Origin: Lichtheimia corymbifera B2541
Taxonomy: Eukaryota; Mucoromycota; Mucoromycetes; Mucorales; Lichtheimiaceae
Reading direction: 5' to 3'
NCBI GenBank assembly: GCA_000697475.1
Contig: JNEU01000758.1
Coordinates: 1-62,544 of the forward strand
DNA: 62,544 bases
Shown here in pieces: positions 1 through 12,299 of the stretch (position 1 is the first letter of the stretch; the number at the start of each line of letters is the position of its first letter). The notes below the pieces were generated by a model. That model ran no database searches. It was not told the DNA's origin and saw nothing but the letters and a program-made list of their open reading frames with translations. The position numbers and the translations under genes were made by a program.

Positions 1-1560
1 TATACCCTCCCATTCAAAATTTTCAAATGAAGCATGGGTTCTTTATTAATACAAAGTTGATCAGCATGACCAAGAGCATCTTGTGTGAAAGTTTCAGGTT
101 TGAGAGAGGCAATCACGGTCATGGATTAATTTACAGTGTGCATGAATCTGTCGGACTCAGTGCCTGACCTATTTAGTTTCCACTTCTTCCACTCTCAGCC
201 TCTTCCCTCTCCCTCCTCCCATTCTCAACTGTTGCCCCATTCAAGTACAACCATCACCTGCGAACGATTGCACTGCTTCAACCCATCATGTCAAGCCTAC
301 GAATGCCTTGATTCGATTGTATTTGACTGAATGGCTACTCCATGGCGTGTACACTCCACCTTCTCATGTACACTCCTCTACCGCAATCAATCGTAACAGC
401 ATTCATTCCAGCAGTTGGCGTTAGCAAGATCTTTATTCCATTGTCTCAAACAGCGTTTACAGGCCTGTCACTCTACTACAACCCACGCTCTTGCACACTC
501 CTCTGCCGCAACCAACCCGTAACAGCAGTTGCTATTGGCTGTGCTGGTGTAGGTGTGTTTGTGTGTGTGTGTGTATCGGTAACGTTAGTGAGTACGCGAG
601 ACTCGGTAGGTGTTCTGAAAGTTTTATATAAACGAAAGATAGAGATAAGAATCATAAATCTAATCTGAGCTATACCTATACCAAGCACGTCGGAGATGTA
701 GTGCCTGAACCACCACATTGGCAAGGTCTTAATACTCTATTGTCTCAAGCTACTTGCGCAACCTACCTTGTAGCCTTTTCTTGCGTCAACAGTAGATAGT
801 CATTATATACAATTGGCTTTATTTTATGTGTAGCAACTTGCATCAATATATGGATATGGATCTGAATACTACTATATTGCTTTGGTACTTAAGATGGAAG
901 GAATTGAACATATTGGCAAGCTTGGTTCCCATCGTCACTTGATGTCTAGTTTGGATGATGCCATATCGGCCATCAACTACTACACTGTAATGCAATCACC
1001 TTTTTCACCTGGTTGAGCGACAATAGAGAATGACCAAGCACGTGACTAATCGTCATCTGAATGGAAAAGGAAGAATATTAGCAGCAATCATAGGGTACTT
1101 TCTGTCAACATGTTGGACTTGCTATTGTTATAGATGGATGAACACAATCAAGTGCAGTGGTGAGGAAACTTGGAATGCATGTTACATTGGCTACTTGACA
1201 CGTCATGAGCACGGATAATGGAGCATATCAATGTTTACGGCTGACGGGTGTCGATTGGAATGGCATTGACGAGATTGGGTTGGTATCTTTGACGAAAGGT
1301 GCTTTACAGCATCGTTGGATGATATTGGAATACATATTGAGTCAATGCATGCGGCAGCTATTTTGCACGCATGGATGAAGATGTGTATGGCTGCTGCAGT
1401 AACCTACGATACAATGACACAATGGCATTCGCTGGTTCATTGTGATCCACCAGTACCTTGTTTTCAACTTGCAGTGCTATTCCTCCGTCATATTTGTTTG
1501 ATACGTAAACATCCACAGTAGCATGTCCTATTCTTCGACATTTTCATTGAATAAAGATTC
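1..1560 (-). repeat. Dispersed repeat R, copy R1
   Basis: This is an inverted copy of a composite repeat that recurs near 5.6-7.0, 40.7-42.5 and 60.1-61.6 kb. From left to right it holds one ~75-bp core unit (about 1-110), a non-coding body (about 130-830), and a decayed coding part read on the plus strand (about 900-1520). The coding part matches the minus-strand coding piece of copy R3 in several blocks, for example the residues DDIG and HAAAIL near 1315-1370. The body is interrupted by a separate small insertion at 540-716. Stops and frame changes break the coding part. I do not recognise the encoded protein. A transposable element or a decayed multi-copy gene are both possible. Confidence 0.6.
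540..716. mobile_element. Small insertion inside R1 with candidate target-site duplication
   Basis: R1 aligns with the other R copies on both sides of this segment but not within it. The hexamer ATTGGC stands at 534-539 and again at 717-722, and uninterrupted R copies have a single related hexamer there. The insert includes a TG-rich microsatellite. A related sequence lies at about 43335-43473 and ends at the same point (GCCTGAACCACCAC). It is too short to encode a transposase, so a SINE- or MITE-like non-autonomous element is the simplest reading. Confidence 0.5.
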
Positions 1561-1905
1561 GATTCAACATAATATTTATTAGGGTATCGTACACTATTAG
1601 CTCATATGCGTACAATGTGGATCATGGATTACAGTAGTTTGGGAATGATGACGATATGTAAGGTGAAGATGGATTGAAAGGGGAATAGCAATTCAGACAT
1701 CATACATACTAAATTAGCAATGTAATCGGATTAGAGCAGAGAAAATCATTAGCAGGACAATAATGCATGATCTAGTTACGTTGATCAGCAAAGCAAGGAT
1801 TTTATAATGGCGGTTTCAGGAAAGAGATATACGATACAGAAAGATATAGAATATGATACAGAAGATGAAATAAACATGAAATGATATGATATAAAAAATA
1901 CAAAC
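1561..1905. other. AT-rich spacer, no gene seen
   Basis: I see no ORF with coding character, no RNA gene and no clear repeat here. It separates R1 from the decayed gene copy A. Confidence 0.5.
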
Positions 1906-1908
1906 GGT

Positions 1909-2870
1909 CGATAGATACGGTCAAGGACTTTCACCATCATCTGATCCAAATGATGGTCTTGCGGGAGGGCCTAAAGGCGAACTACCGGGCCCATCAGATG
2001 ATACGAATTTTGTGTGGACCTTCTCTGTTATCTTCATGATCCTTGGCACCACGAGCAAACTGAGCTTTTGGAGACCATGCTCACCACATTGATATCGGAG
2101 AGACGGCTTCTTCTCTTTATGCGATTGTTCAAGGTGTTGTATGGCATCAATGGTGTCATTGAGGAGTTGCTACGAGTAGATTTGTATTAGTCAAAAAAAA
2201 TGGTGAAGCAAAACATGAGCTTACCGCCAGTTGCCAGCATGACTGCATGAAGGAAAGCAGCTCGTCTTCATGCGTTTCAAATCTGGTTGGCGTCTTCATC
2301 TTCATCTCCTTATTCATCACGTACACGTCTTTTTTCGGCGTGGAGGGAGACCACACCCGAATCGCGTCACCTACAAACGAGGTCATGTACAGAAGAAAGT
2401 GCTTTTTTAGAACGGGTCAATCAATAATACGTTTTGCACGAGATATATTTACCATTTGCTGAAGAAATTTGAGCAAATGCTCAACCTGGTCTTTTTTGGC
2501 CCAGTAAGTTCCATATCCTTGCCACTCGAGAACGTAAACGTCACACCTGACGCCAAGCGCTTGATCTTGGTGATGTTGATGCTGCTGGGACCTAATTAAA
2601 GTATATTATATGATGAGCTGTGTACTAATGACCTTCTAAAGGACATACCACAGAGTTCTTCAAGGTCATCTTGATGCTCCTTCCCCTTCATGACACGTTT
2701 GGCTTGAGGGTCGCCCAAAGTGTTCCAGATGGTGGGATCCATCATATCCCAAGGGTCTTTGATGGCGGAAGAAGAGGGAAGCCAAACACGCTTGCGATGA
2801 CGGGATGCACACGTGGAGGACGGAAGAGACCCCATAGTCAAACAAAGTATTTCCTGTACTTGCAATCACC
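1909..2870 (-). pseudogene. KH/2H family copy A, divergent and probably broken
   Basis: The first recognisable exon (about 2655-2760) carries the family's signature before the KH-like domain: DPWDMMDP, WNTLGDP and LEELCG. The next exon (about 2455-2590) aligns with the KH-like half (ITKIKRLASGVTF, MELTGPKK). Its helix LLKFLQQM is in another frame, offset at a run of six A on the minus strand (2492-2497). Downstream exons at 2225-2380 and about 1909-2169, joined by a clean 55-nt intron (2170-2224), stay open but show no 2H histidine motifs. Either the copy has diverged to a new C-terminus or it is dead. The 5' side continues into a block shared in inverted orientation with copy D. Confidence 0.45.
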
Positions 2871-2879
2871 CCATGGCCA

Positions 2880-3230
2880 TTACTCGATGGCAACTACCCA
2901 AAAAAAACTACATGTCAATATACAACCATATCAAGAGAAAGATCAGCCGTACATACATCACAAAGAGTCCATCAGGGAATAGGAGTAAATGTCACAATGA
3001 ACACCACCAATAACAAGGCAATCTTGAAGAACTACATCGATGATGATGACAAATGTTAATACATGTGCTATCGCTGGCCCATCCAAATCACTGAACAGCT
3101 CTCCTTGGCACTTACCAAATAGCAGGCTCTCGATGAAGATGGGATAGACAAAAGAAAAGTGTGATGATATTGGTGACAACAGCCTTGCTTTTATGTCGTT
3201 GGGCGTGAGAATTGTTGTCAATGCAAGAAA
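2880..3230 (-). repeat. Upstream block of copy A, inverted match to 17850-18160
   Basis: Read on the minus strand, this block matches the plus-strand sequence just before copy D, including a stretch around IFIESLLFGKCQGEL. It is therefore part of one duplicated unit with the KH/2H gene. It may be a leader or an upstream exon. I see no intact protein. Confidence 0.5.
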
Positions 3231-3232
3231 AG

Positions 3233-3570
3233 GAGGCCATTATGGATCGAATTGATTAATCAAACATCTTGGAACACTGCCAAGGTCGAAGGATGATGGA
3301 GCTGATACGTCAACGCTGATAAAACGCGTGATCATCGCATGTTGTTGATATAAGAAAAAGAGGCCATGGTGGATCGAGTTGATTAATCAAGCATCCTGGA
3401 ATGCTGCTAGGACGAAGGATGATGGTGCTGATACGTCAATAACTCGTAAACGCGTGATATTTGTGTGTTGTCGATGCAAGAAAAAGGGGCAATGATGGAT
3501 CGTGCTCATTAATCAAGCACTCGGCAATACTGCCAGGTCGAAGGATGATGGTGCTGATACATCAATGGAT
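3233..3570 (+). repeat. Degenerate tandem repeat, about 125-bp unit, three copies
   Basis: Three successive units each carry the same ordered signposts: ATGGATCG, GATTAATCAA, GGAATGCTGC-like, CGAAGGATGATGG, GATACGTCAA, ACGCGTGAT and a GATGCAAGAAAA-like end. The third unit is shortened. No coding role is evident. Confidence 0.6.
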
Positions 3571-4347
3571 GATGGATCCACCTATGCTGGTTTTTCTGTC
3601 GCTGTCACCAGGGAAAGGAGACTTTGTGTATGTGGAAAATGTCGGTTGATAATCACATGACCGGTCTCATCCCCTTCATCATCAGCTACACACGATCGTT
3701 TAAGTCATTGATATCCTTTTGTGGCAGAAATTCATACTTACTAATCATGCCATAACCCGTCCATAAATTCCAGAATCCTTCTGTACACCAACTAGGGTAA
3801 CTTGGTCATGTTGTTATGGCGTGTGTTGGCACTAAAGTATAGGTAAAAATACAAAGAGTCAGATGTGGATTGTATTCACCCTGCCTTCCTCTTAAGTCGC
3901 CTACCTGAAAGCTGCGCGATATCATCCTTGACTATTCAACGCGTTGTAGCAACCATCGAACAAGCTGATCCCCGTTGTCGTCTTCCATTGTGATCTGCGG
4001 GCTGGTGATTCCTTACGTCCTTGTCGTCAATGCTGTCTCCCATGACGAGCTTTGTGCCTTGATCCACGACTTCATAGAATAGTATCTAAGACGTGCATTG
4101 CTTAGTGACACATAGACATGGGTTGACATTGTTAGATTCTACTCACCTTGTGTGCGTGTGGTGCGTGTGAAACAGAGGAGCGCGGTCTGAGTATCGCCCG
4201 CATGAATAAAATCGTGTTGCGGTGCAAGCAGAGAATCCCTATACGGTAGGTCACCCTTCTTATCTTCTTTGGGATACCAGAATTCAGCTTCGTATATCAG
4301 CAGCGGTATGGTAGTCCATAGTCATCCATCCACACTGCCTCATCACC
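3571..4347 (-). other. Remnant sequence upstream of copy A
   Basis: On the minus strand, about 3880-4130 matches sequence upstream of copy D (about 17460-17610). Both carry an open stretch with SIDD and DHNGRRQR-like residues, followed by ATCAGCTTGTTCGATGG-like DNA. It looks like a decayed upstream exon of the KH/2H unit. No intact gene is visible. Confidence 0.35.
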
Positions 4348-4832
4348 AACCAGACTCGCAACCATTTTTACAAGGCAATCACCATGGATACATGATCATC
4401 TCTCATCAAGATATAGCATACACACACACACATGGATAAGTAGACAAGTTATTATCATTTTCTTCCTTTTTATTGACGAGCAAAGACAAAGAAGCATGTG
4501 GCTGTTGGTTCCATGGTAGCCAGAGGACCATGTACTAACAGGGATGACCGCGCGAAGGCCGCCACATATCCATCCCCACCTCTCCACACGGGGCACCTTC
4601 AACATGTGTCAAACGAGGAAATTGTAGCGGGTGGCCACTACAACCTGGTGGAGTTCACATCTTACGTGTGGGGCAACCCCTCACAACGCAAAGACGTTTG
4701 GTACCAATATATCCAGGAAGGGTACAGTGAGCCTAACAAGGACAAGAGAAAAAGAAAACTGCGGCTGCTTCTTGCTCTTTTTATAATGATTCCCAGCGGC
4801 GATTGAACGTGTTCGGCGTTGTACTCCGAGGT
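4348..4832. repeat. Segmental duplicate of 21109-21605
   Basis: The first about 300 bp (4348-4655) is nearly identical to 21109-21416, at an offset of 16761 bp. After an indel-rich gap, similarity resumes from the GCGGCTGCTTCTTGCTC stretch to about 4832. The two longest open frames are antisense to each other and conserved only because the DNA is, so I do not call a gene. Confidence 0.7.
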
Positions 4833-5595
4833 CAATAGTGTTACAGCGCCAGAGTTCTTTAACCCACAACTTTGTACATGCTTGGCTTGTTGTTTTTACT
4901 GGGACATGGTTTTGGTACCACAACGATTTAGCGATTGATAAAGGTTATTGCATCCACTACTTAAGAAATTGTGTTTGTACTCAAAATTGCTTATCGAAGT
5001 TACATGAGACTGGGTTATTGTCAGCTGAGATACACGCTGCATGATTGCAGTACAATGCCATAATTCTTGCATATACAGTAAAGGCCATTTTAGACGTCTT
5101 GTTTCACTAGCATTGTCGCGCTATTACAGTAATATGATTGGATTCTTTAGTGTCATGTTCGCGCTACTACATCCATGTTGGGAGTATGGCGATCACAACT
5201 ACTACATAAAAGCCGGTTATCTGATGCCCATAGAGATATCTGATGACGCCACTTTTTGGCCCCATTAAGGTGAGTTGATTGATCCTCGTCCTGAAGCTCA
5301 ACGGCGGATCACTTTTTCTTTTAATGTTCAAACCACTCTTTATTGCGGTACTACCACCTTTATTCCGTCAAGCAAGAAGGGGACTAAACTAGCTAAGTCT
5401 CTGTGGATAATAAGCGATGCCATGGTCGTCTTCATCCGTCATATGTAGTCGCTGTAGTCACGAGAATCATCCAATGCACAAATAGAAAGACTGGGATCAT
5501 GCATGCTTCTTGTAGCTGCTAGTAACGAGATATGGGAATTCATCAAGCAACTCCATCTTGCGAAGAGAAAGGTCATTGCCGATAATCTCGTTATG
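4833..5595. other. No gene seen
   Basis: Only short ORFs without family signatures occur. No tRNA, rRNA or repeat was recognised. Confidence 0.45.
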
Positions 5596-5599
5596 GTCG

Positions 5600-6985
5600 T
5601 CGGTTACTGCCGTCATAAGCATCCTTCATCCATGATTGGGAAAATAGCTGCTGCGTGTACATAGCGCATTGACTCGAGTATCCCAATATCACCCATGCCT
5701 CTCATCAATCTACCTCATCCGTAGTCAGGTGACGTGATCGACCGTTTCTGCTGACTATATGCGACCAGTAATCACTATGATTCTCATCACTGGATTGATT
5801 GAATCCACCCACCGTAACCATTCCAGATCCAATATGTTGGTTGAAAGAAGGGCTTCCTTTTCCATCTGGTCCGTGGTTTCTCTGTTTGTGGGATCACTTT
5901 CCATCGCTTGTATTGCTGAGTCGTTGATGGCTGATACAGTCTCATCCAAACTAGATATCACGTTCTAGATGGGCCAAGGCAACCAGTCCGGTCAATACAC
6001 CCTTCCGTCCCATCCCATGTACCACCATATCCATAGCCATAGCCAAATCATATGTATTGAAAGCAAGTTGCTACACGTAAATAAAGCTGCTTCTATACAA
6101 TGGCTATCTGCTGTTGACGAAAGAAAAGACTGCAAGCCAGGTTGCTGCAAGTAACTTGAGACGATGAAGTATAGACCTTGCTAATGGCAGTTGCTGCTAC
6201 GATTGGTTGTGGCAGAAGAGTGTACAAGAGAACGTGCAGTGTCAAGGAACGCGGGTGTTGTAGTGTGGTGCACGCGCCATGGACTTGCCATTCAGTCAAA
6301 GACAATGGGATCAAGACAGTTGTAGGATTGACATGGTGGGTTGAAGCAGGACAATCGTTGGCAGGTGGTAGTTGTATTTGAATGGGGCAACAGTTGAGGA
6401 TGGGAAGAAGAGTAGATGAGGTGGGAGCTGATGAGCTGAAAATTAAATAAGTCAGGCACTGTCAGGCATATTCATGCACACTGTAAATTGATCCATGATC
6501 TTGAGATTGCTCAACTTGACCTCAAACTTTCACAAAAGATGCTTTCAGGTATGCTGATCAACTTTGTCTTAATAAAGAACCCACACTTTATTTGAAAATT
6601 TTGAATGGGAGGGTGTAATGAATGATTTACTATGAAGGACCGAAATCCCGCATCGGCCCGGATCCATTAGAACGCCAATTAGTATAAATCACCTTGGGAT
6701 TCCCTATCTCGAACTTGAAACTTGGTCAGAAGGTTCTCTGAGTCATGCTGATCAATTCCATTCATTTAAAAGTCGCATGCATCATTATGACGCTTTTATA
6801 AATCGGACGGTCCATATGTAGGAAAGACAATGTACGGACAGGAACGCAAGGAGGGTGAGCCATTGTCCATCTCCATTGTCAAACTTGGTCACAAGGTGCT
6901 TTTGGATATGCTGATCAACCCAGTTCTAATAAAGGCACCACGCTTCATTATAAAACTTTAAGAAACAGGTAATTTTATGTTTTAT
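5600..6985 (+). repeat. Dispersed repeat R, copy R2
   Basis: The order is decayed coding part (minus strand, about 5600-5960), non-coding body (about 6030-6500), then three ~75-bp core units (about 6515-6610, 6710-6800, 6885-6965). The coding remnant includes a 68-residue open stretch (5755-5961, minus) beginning with SLDETVSAIND, which aligns with SLDDAISAIN at about 940-980 in R1. The first core is followed by GAATGGGAGG, as in R3 and R4. Confidence 0.6.
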
Positions 6986-6989
6986 CGAT

Positions 6990-8010
6990 GCTGTAAGCAT
7001 GGTGGGGCAACGTTGTCTCTTTAAGCATCACAAGCATTTAATGATGAAGAAGAGATATTCATTATGATAATGAGGATGACGTTGAATGTATCGCTTTCTT
7101 GTGGAATTGGAAGTAGAGTGTTTGACAGCATGGTGGTTGCACAAATCCAGGAGTCGAGTTGCATTGATGTGCACGGACTTGGTAGACGTCAATCCCGCCG
7201 AAGTAAAAGTGGAATATATTCAATTGAAATCTCGAGTAATGGCCTTTATTATTGACTCAAGTGCATAGGCTATTGTCGAGGCACATATTAACAACAGTAA
7301 CTATAGCAAGCGGAGGTGGGGTGTTGTGCACAAATTAGGAACACTGGGAGGAACGGCAAAGAGCCTCTTCTTCACTCCCACTTCACAATGCAAGGTAAGA
7401 GCTGTCCCCATTCGCACGCATTAACAGCTGGCAATGCTTTCAATGTGTAGTGTCAATTGGGTGATCAGGTGGCAATGGCATTTCTTTCCAGTTACAGCAA
7501 GTACGCGCGCAAGATCTACTCATGACTCAAGCTTCCATTGCAGTACAACATGTAAGCCCATTCGCTGCACTACTTTATTATTCATATTGGATGTTGTGAT
7601 ACTAAAGTTGACGTGTAGTTTGCTGTTATCTGGTTGATACAAGATCCAAAGGGGGTGTCGCGTGTCGTGCGTGTTCTTTCCATGGTTGTCATCAAGGAGA
7701 AGTCCCAACACATTGCTAGTTTGGGTATGTCGACATGAAAAGCGAATACTATCCTTGTTATCTTACATTGCATTTATTGTAGCTTGGATACGTTGGATTA
7801 TGGTACTGGTGACAGCAACAAGGCATTGATATCATCTGGTGGGTATGCTTAGGATTGGATCTACAAAACAAAGATGTGCTAATCAGCGAGATAGCAGCAG
7901 TACAATGCCGTTGGGATGAGGATATGGATATTTGAAACCAGGATTGCTATTGAGAAATATCCCAAGGTAAAGTATTTATGCTGGGTTTCTCACCTTCAAG
8001 TGTGCTTACG
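6990..8010 (+). pseudogene. Remnant of an unrecognised intron-containing gene
   Basis: Several stretches behave like exons joined by good splice signals. A segment ending near 7560 (MTQASIAVQH) joins a TTGACGTGTAG acceptor at about 7619 and continues as FAVIWLIQDPKG and VVIKEKSQHIASL. Further open pieces follow (ALISSG; LDLQNKDVLISEIAAVQ to about 7935). An upstream open stretch (about 7086-7390) contains an in-frame TAG near 7267, and some junctions do not close in frame. I do not recognise the family. A partly mis-modelled real gene is possible. Confidence 0.3.
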
Positions 8011-8985
8011 AAAGAATATGATGGCAGGCTGTCGCTAAGCTATTACTATTATCAAACAACATGTCAAGGATGTCATTGTACTGTACTGGCCAGGAGAGAG
8101 AGGAAATCTGTGCGACTCACGACGGTGCTACGTACTCCATTGTATGTACGACGGATTACCAAGTATAGGCCTCATCACTGTGCGACGTATGCTTTCGTCG
8201 CCTTGGAGAGAAGATGGCATCTCCATGGCAACATGCTGGATTCACCTATTACAAGTTATTTCTGGCGGCGATGCTTCTATGTAATGGACCACTTCATCCT
8301 GATGACCAGTAAGTATGTATCATTCCAATCCCTTTCACTTTGCTAAAATATCCCCTATTCAGGTGGACTACTGCAAGCGGCATATGCTTATTGTCAAGGC
8401 TTATTCCTTCGCTCCACCATCATCATTGCCTAGTCTTTTCGTTTCAGTGCTATGGAAGAATGTTTGCCATCATGTGTCTTTTTCAGGTGCAGCATCTTGC
8501 AGCAACAGATCGGGTTTATTCGGGTACCCTTTGACCATCATTTCCAGTGTTCTGCCTTTGGTTTAAAAGTAGGCCTATCAACGTGCTACCTTGTTATAAC
8601 TGTGGGCTACCGCAGCGACCTACTTGTACAAATGTCGTGGACTTGCTTCGACAAGCCCGTATTTTCGCGTGTACTATTTCGTCAAGACCTTGTCTATTTG
8701 CTCTAGCGCGTACATGGCACCATTGGCACTCATTCTCTGCAAGAGTAACGGACATACAAAGAAATCAAGGCTCGGTTTCTCTTTCAAGCTTATTGACGTG
8801 ACCAACTAGTTCCAAAAGACGTCTTCTTTGTGTGATACTGCAGCATGATGATCAGCGTTATCTACTACACGACGACCACGGGGACCGATCATCAACAACA
8901 TCATCATCTCTTCATGCACCAATATACGCATCATTATCCAACATCATCCTACGATTCGTCCATATTTCAAGGTAAATAAAGAGAA
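8011..8985. other. Short ORFs only
   Basis: Several overlapping short frames occur, the longest being 122 residues (7978-8346). None shows a motif I recognise, and splice joins between them are not convincing. It may be further remnant of the preceding gene. Confidence 0.3.
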
Positions 8986-8989
8986 TGAA

Positions 8990-9540
8990 TAGGCCTATTG
9001 ATCAAGGAATGGTGATTAACAATAGGGATCATTTAGTGAAGCTGCACGACGCGATTTTCAATTGGGATGATGTGATATCGGCCATGAGGCACGCCGCAAT
9101 ACAAGCAATCTTCACAATGCATGGTCTATGTCACAATGTGGTCGAGCTGCGATAGAAAATAACCAAGCAAGCGATTGGACCAACGCATGGGTGGAAATGA
9201 TGCGATCACATGGCTCTTTCGACTACAATGTTTCGCTTCCAATGGTTATGATGGATGGATGGATACCAACCAGTACAATGATGAGGGATCCTGGATGTTG
9301 CTATGGTTTTTTGGCATGTCGTCAGCAGGAAGGATGGATCATGTCACGTGGGCATGGCTCAAGATGGTGGACCATGTATTTGAAAGGCGGTTTACATACA
9401 GCCATGGAGGTTATACGATGCCCGTGTCATACCCAAGCAGCGACCATATTTGTACAGCATATTTCTTTATCAGCATTATGTCAAGGAGAATCAGGGATTC
9501 TGGTGATCTAACAAGATACCGAGATATTTGTTGAAAGGAC
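8990..9540 (+). repeat. Dispersed repeat R, partial copy R5 (coding part only)
   Basis: The plus strand carries GWMDTN, a WMLLWF-like stretch, HVTWA and VDHVFERRF in the same order as the R3 minus-strand coding piece (GWVDAI, WNVAWITW, RHVDTA, NDVFDES). The 5' side (GATGATGTGATATCGGCCATG) matches R1 near 950. The non-coding body and core units are absent. Frames are broken. Confidence 0.45.
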
Positions 9541-10761
9541 GAGGACAGCGGTCATCTTCATTCTATTATATATTTAAGACAAACGACAGAGGACCAGCAT
9601 CATATTAAGGACAACATACGGATCGAATGTATGAATCGACACGAACATTTCAAGAGCCACAGTGGGTTGCATTGGACTGAATGATATTAATTAGCGACAA
9701 CTACCCAAGGGTTAGGAGCGGTAAGGCAGCACGTGCTTTCTTATTCGATGAAGAGAATGGTCGAGCTTATCTTCCTGTCATTTGTAGTTCACTGGGAGAA
9801 TAGCTCTGATGCATTTGATATCAGCTTTGGCACACATTAACATAGAGCGTTCATATCATTCCAAGCTATATAAACGAAGGTTCATCATTAGAAATCACTG
9901 AGAGTTATGGTCAGCTGCATTGGATACGCGAGCACTGTTATTGGAGATTACGAGAGGAGATCTCTACTATGATGAGATGATCGGGGTAGCGATATGATTT
10001 TTTATTGTGGCATATGACAATATGGATACAACACCATCAACTAGGGGCAACATTGGAGGCAAGTGGGATGGCTATCATCCCGAGTGATGATGAAGACGAT
10101 GGAAGGATCGTTATGAAGGGATTATCGGATATTCATATGGAGACCTCAGTGTGGCATGTGGGATACGGATGTCTATAAAAATGTAACATGGAGAAAGGCC
10201 GCTGTATCAGAGACTATGAGGATAACGATGAGACTGGATATTGATATGGATGCTTCATTATGATACATTCCACCTCGAAGCTTGGCCACCCATAAACTTT
10301 TGGTTAATCATCTATCAGCTCGAAATCTATATATTATCTTCTTTTACCCCTTCAACTTTATTCTTTTCATAAGTACATCCCATTACTCCTATATAATGGA
10401 TCAGCGCTTTGGGTCTTTCTAACCACCTTTACTTTTTCACACAAATTTGTACCTTTATCGAGGCTGTCTCAGCATACCACAAACACAAACACACTCTATC
10501 TCTCTTTTATGGATTGCCACAATATCTCTCTTATTATATTGCAAGTATGTGGTGCGCATTACTTTGTTATGCCAATGGCGAACCTATCATTTCTAATAGT
10601 TTATCCTTTGATTATTGTGTCTTTTCATTCACCCGGTTCACCCCTTAAGCAAAGCCTTTGCGTCACAAGAAGTACTCTATACAAGCTCACAAAGTAAATC
10701 CATTATCTTGAAGCATAAGTACACCCATCAAATTTCTTCATCTTACACAGTTTACTTTTGT
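9541..10761. other. No gene seen
   Basis: Short ORFs only. The stretch directly downstream of the intact KH/2H gene (about 10320-10760) is AT-rich, as expected for a 3' flank. No structural RNA was recognised. Confidence 0.45.
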
Positions 10762-12299
10762 TTATAGCTTCATCTCCCAAAGAGTGAAGTACCCACGATT
10801 TTTACTTTTGATATTGTTGGTGCTGCGACTTACTACCACTTTCTCTAAAGTCAAAGGGCCCAAAAAGCCATCTTGCCCATTTGCAGTGGCGATTGCTGTC
10901 GTGAAATCCTTCAAGTCCGAACCTTCTATCTTGGTTTTGCCCTTGTTGAGGATGGTGACATGGGGGGTGGTCACCATTGTCAGACCACTTCTACCCCCAA
11001 GCACATCCTGCAACTCACCTGTACATAACATATTATAATAAGTATGGATTTTGATAATCATAATGAGTAAAAAATACGTACCAATAGCTTGATGAGCTGG
11101 GCTGTTGCTGTCAGAAGGTACCACTCCTAGGGCTATTAAAGCAGTTGATTAGTAAAAATGAAGCAAATACAATGCAATGAACATGAATGGAGCGTATTCA
11201 CCTTGAATGTTCCTGTTGATATTGGTAAAAGCTACTTCGTCGCACAAAAAGCTGGTGTTGCTGGATAGTGCTGTTGTGCGTTGATTAAGGTACTTACCAA
11301 GGTCGTGAGCAAGTTGGCAAACTTGCTCAGCGGACCAGGCGCCAGAGGTTTTCCCTACCGAAAAATGTAGCTTTTCGGGTGCAACGGGCCTTGCTAGCTT
11401 GCCAACGCACTGTTTCAATGCTGTCATCTTTGCATTGATATCTATGCCTTGGATGGTGATGGTGATGTAGTTGGTGGGAGCTGGTCCCAACACAACCAAC
11501 TACATAACAAAATGTTTTTTAGAAGGTGATACCCAATACTTTCCTTTGCCTGTGAAAATATTTACCAATTGCTGCATTATCTCAAGCAGCTTATCCACTT
11601 TTTCGCTTGGGCCATCCACCATGATGGCCTTATCGTCCACCAAACCAACATTGACACCTGTCGCCCTTCCCTTGAGCTGCTTCATAGTGCTGCTATCAGC
11701 ACCTAAAGTGGAAGCAAATCAAAGTAAATATGGTAAAGTCTAAATCAGTATTCCTTTTCAAGTGACATACCAAATAACTCTACAAGGTCTGGCTGTACAG
11801 TCTTCCATTTGAACTCTTTGTTGCATTTAGGCCCGCCCAAAGTGTTCCATCCATCAAACATGGCCCAAGGATCTTGGATGTCGTCGTCGTCACCGTCATC
11901 ATCGCCATGGTCACTTGAAGTTGAAGGAGACACAGAAGCGGAAGTGGTGGCTGTTCCCTCATTGAGGCGGACACGCTTGGGTGGATGGGTGGTAGATGAA
12001 TATGAAGAGGCAGAGGCAGAGGAAGAGGTAGAAGAAGAAGAAGAAACAGGAGCAGAAGAAGAAGAAAAGGAGGAGGAGGAGGAATCAGCAGTAGCTGTTG
12101 GCACGGGCTCAATGGAGTCACCGGCAAGAGAAGAGGATGAACGCTTACGCTTAAGCGCAGCAAGAGAAACAGAAGAGGTAGCAGTAGCAAGGGGCACGGG
12201 CTCATATGAGACACCGGCAGAGACAGAAGTAGCAGTGGGAACAGAAGGCATGGGCTCCGTAGAGACACCGGCAGAAGCAGCAGAGGTAGGTGTGGACAT
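10762..12299 (-). CDS. KH-2H phosphoesterase-like protein (ASCC1/AKAP7-like), intact family copy B
   Basis: Five exons (12299-11771, 11702-11566, 11499-11202, 11132-11082, 11018-10762) close in frame to 423 aa. Residues 1-120 are Ser/Ala/Thr-rich low complexity, followed by a basic patch (PPKRVRL) that could be a nuclear localisation signal and an acidic run. About 160-222 fit a KH fold: VELFGADSSTMKQL replaces the usual GxxG loop, then ATGVNVGLVDDKAIMVDG and a helix LLEIMQQL. About 230-423 match 2H phosphoesterases, with H267-F-S269 (KLHFSV) and H358-V-T360 (PHVTIL), 91 residues apart. The C-terminus GYFTLWEMKL resembles AKAP7/ASCC1 ends. Known 2H enzymes cleave cyclic or 2'-5' phosphodiester bonds in RNA. 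The substrate here is unknown and function is inferred from motifs only. Confidence 0.8.
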
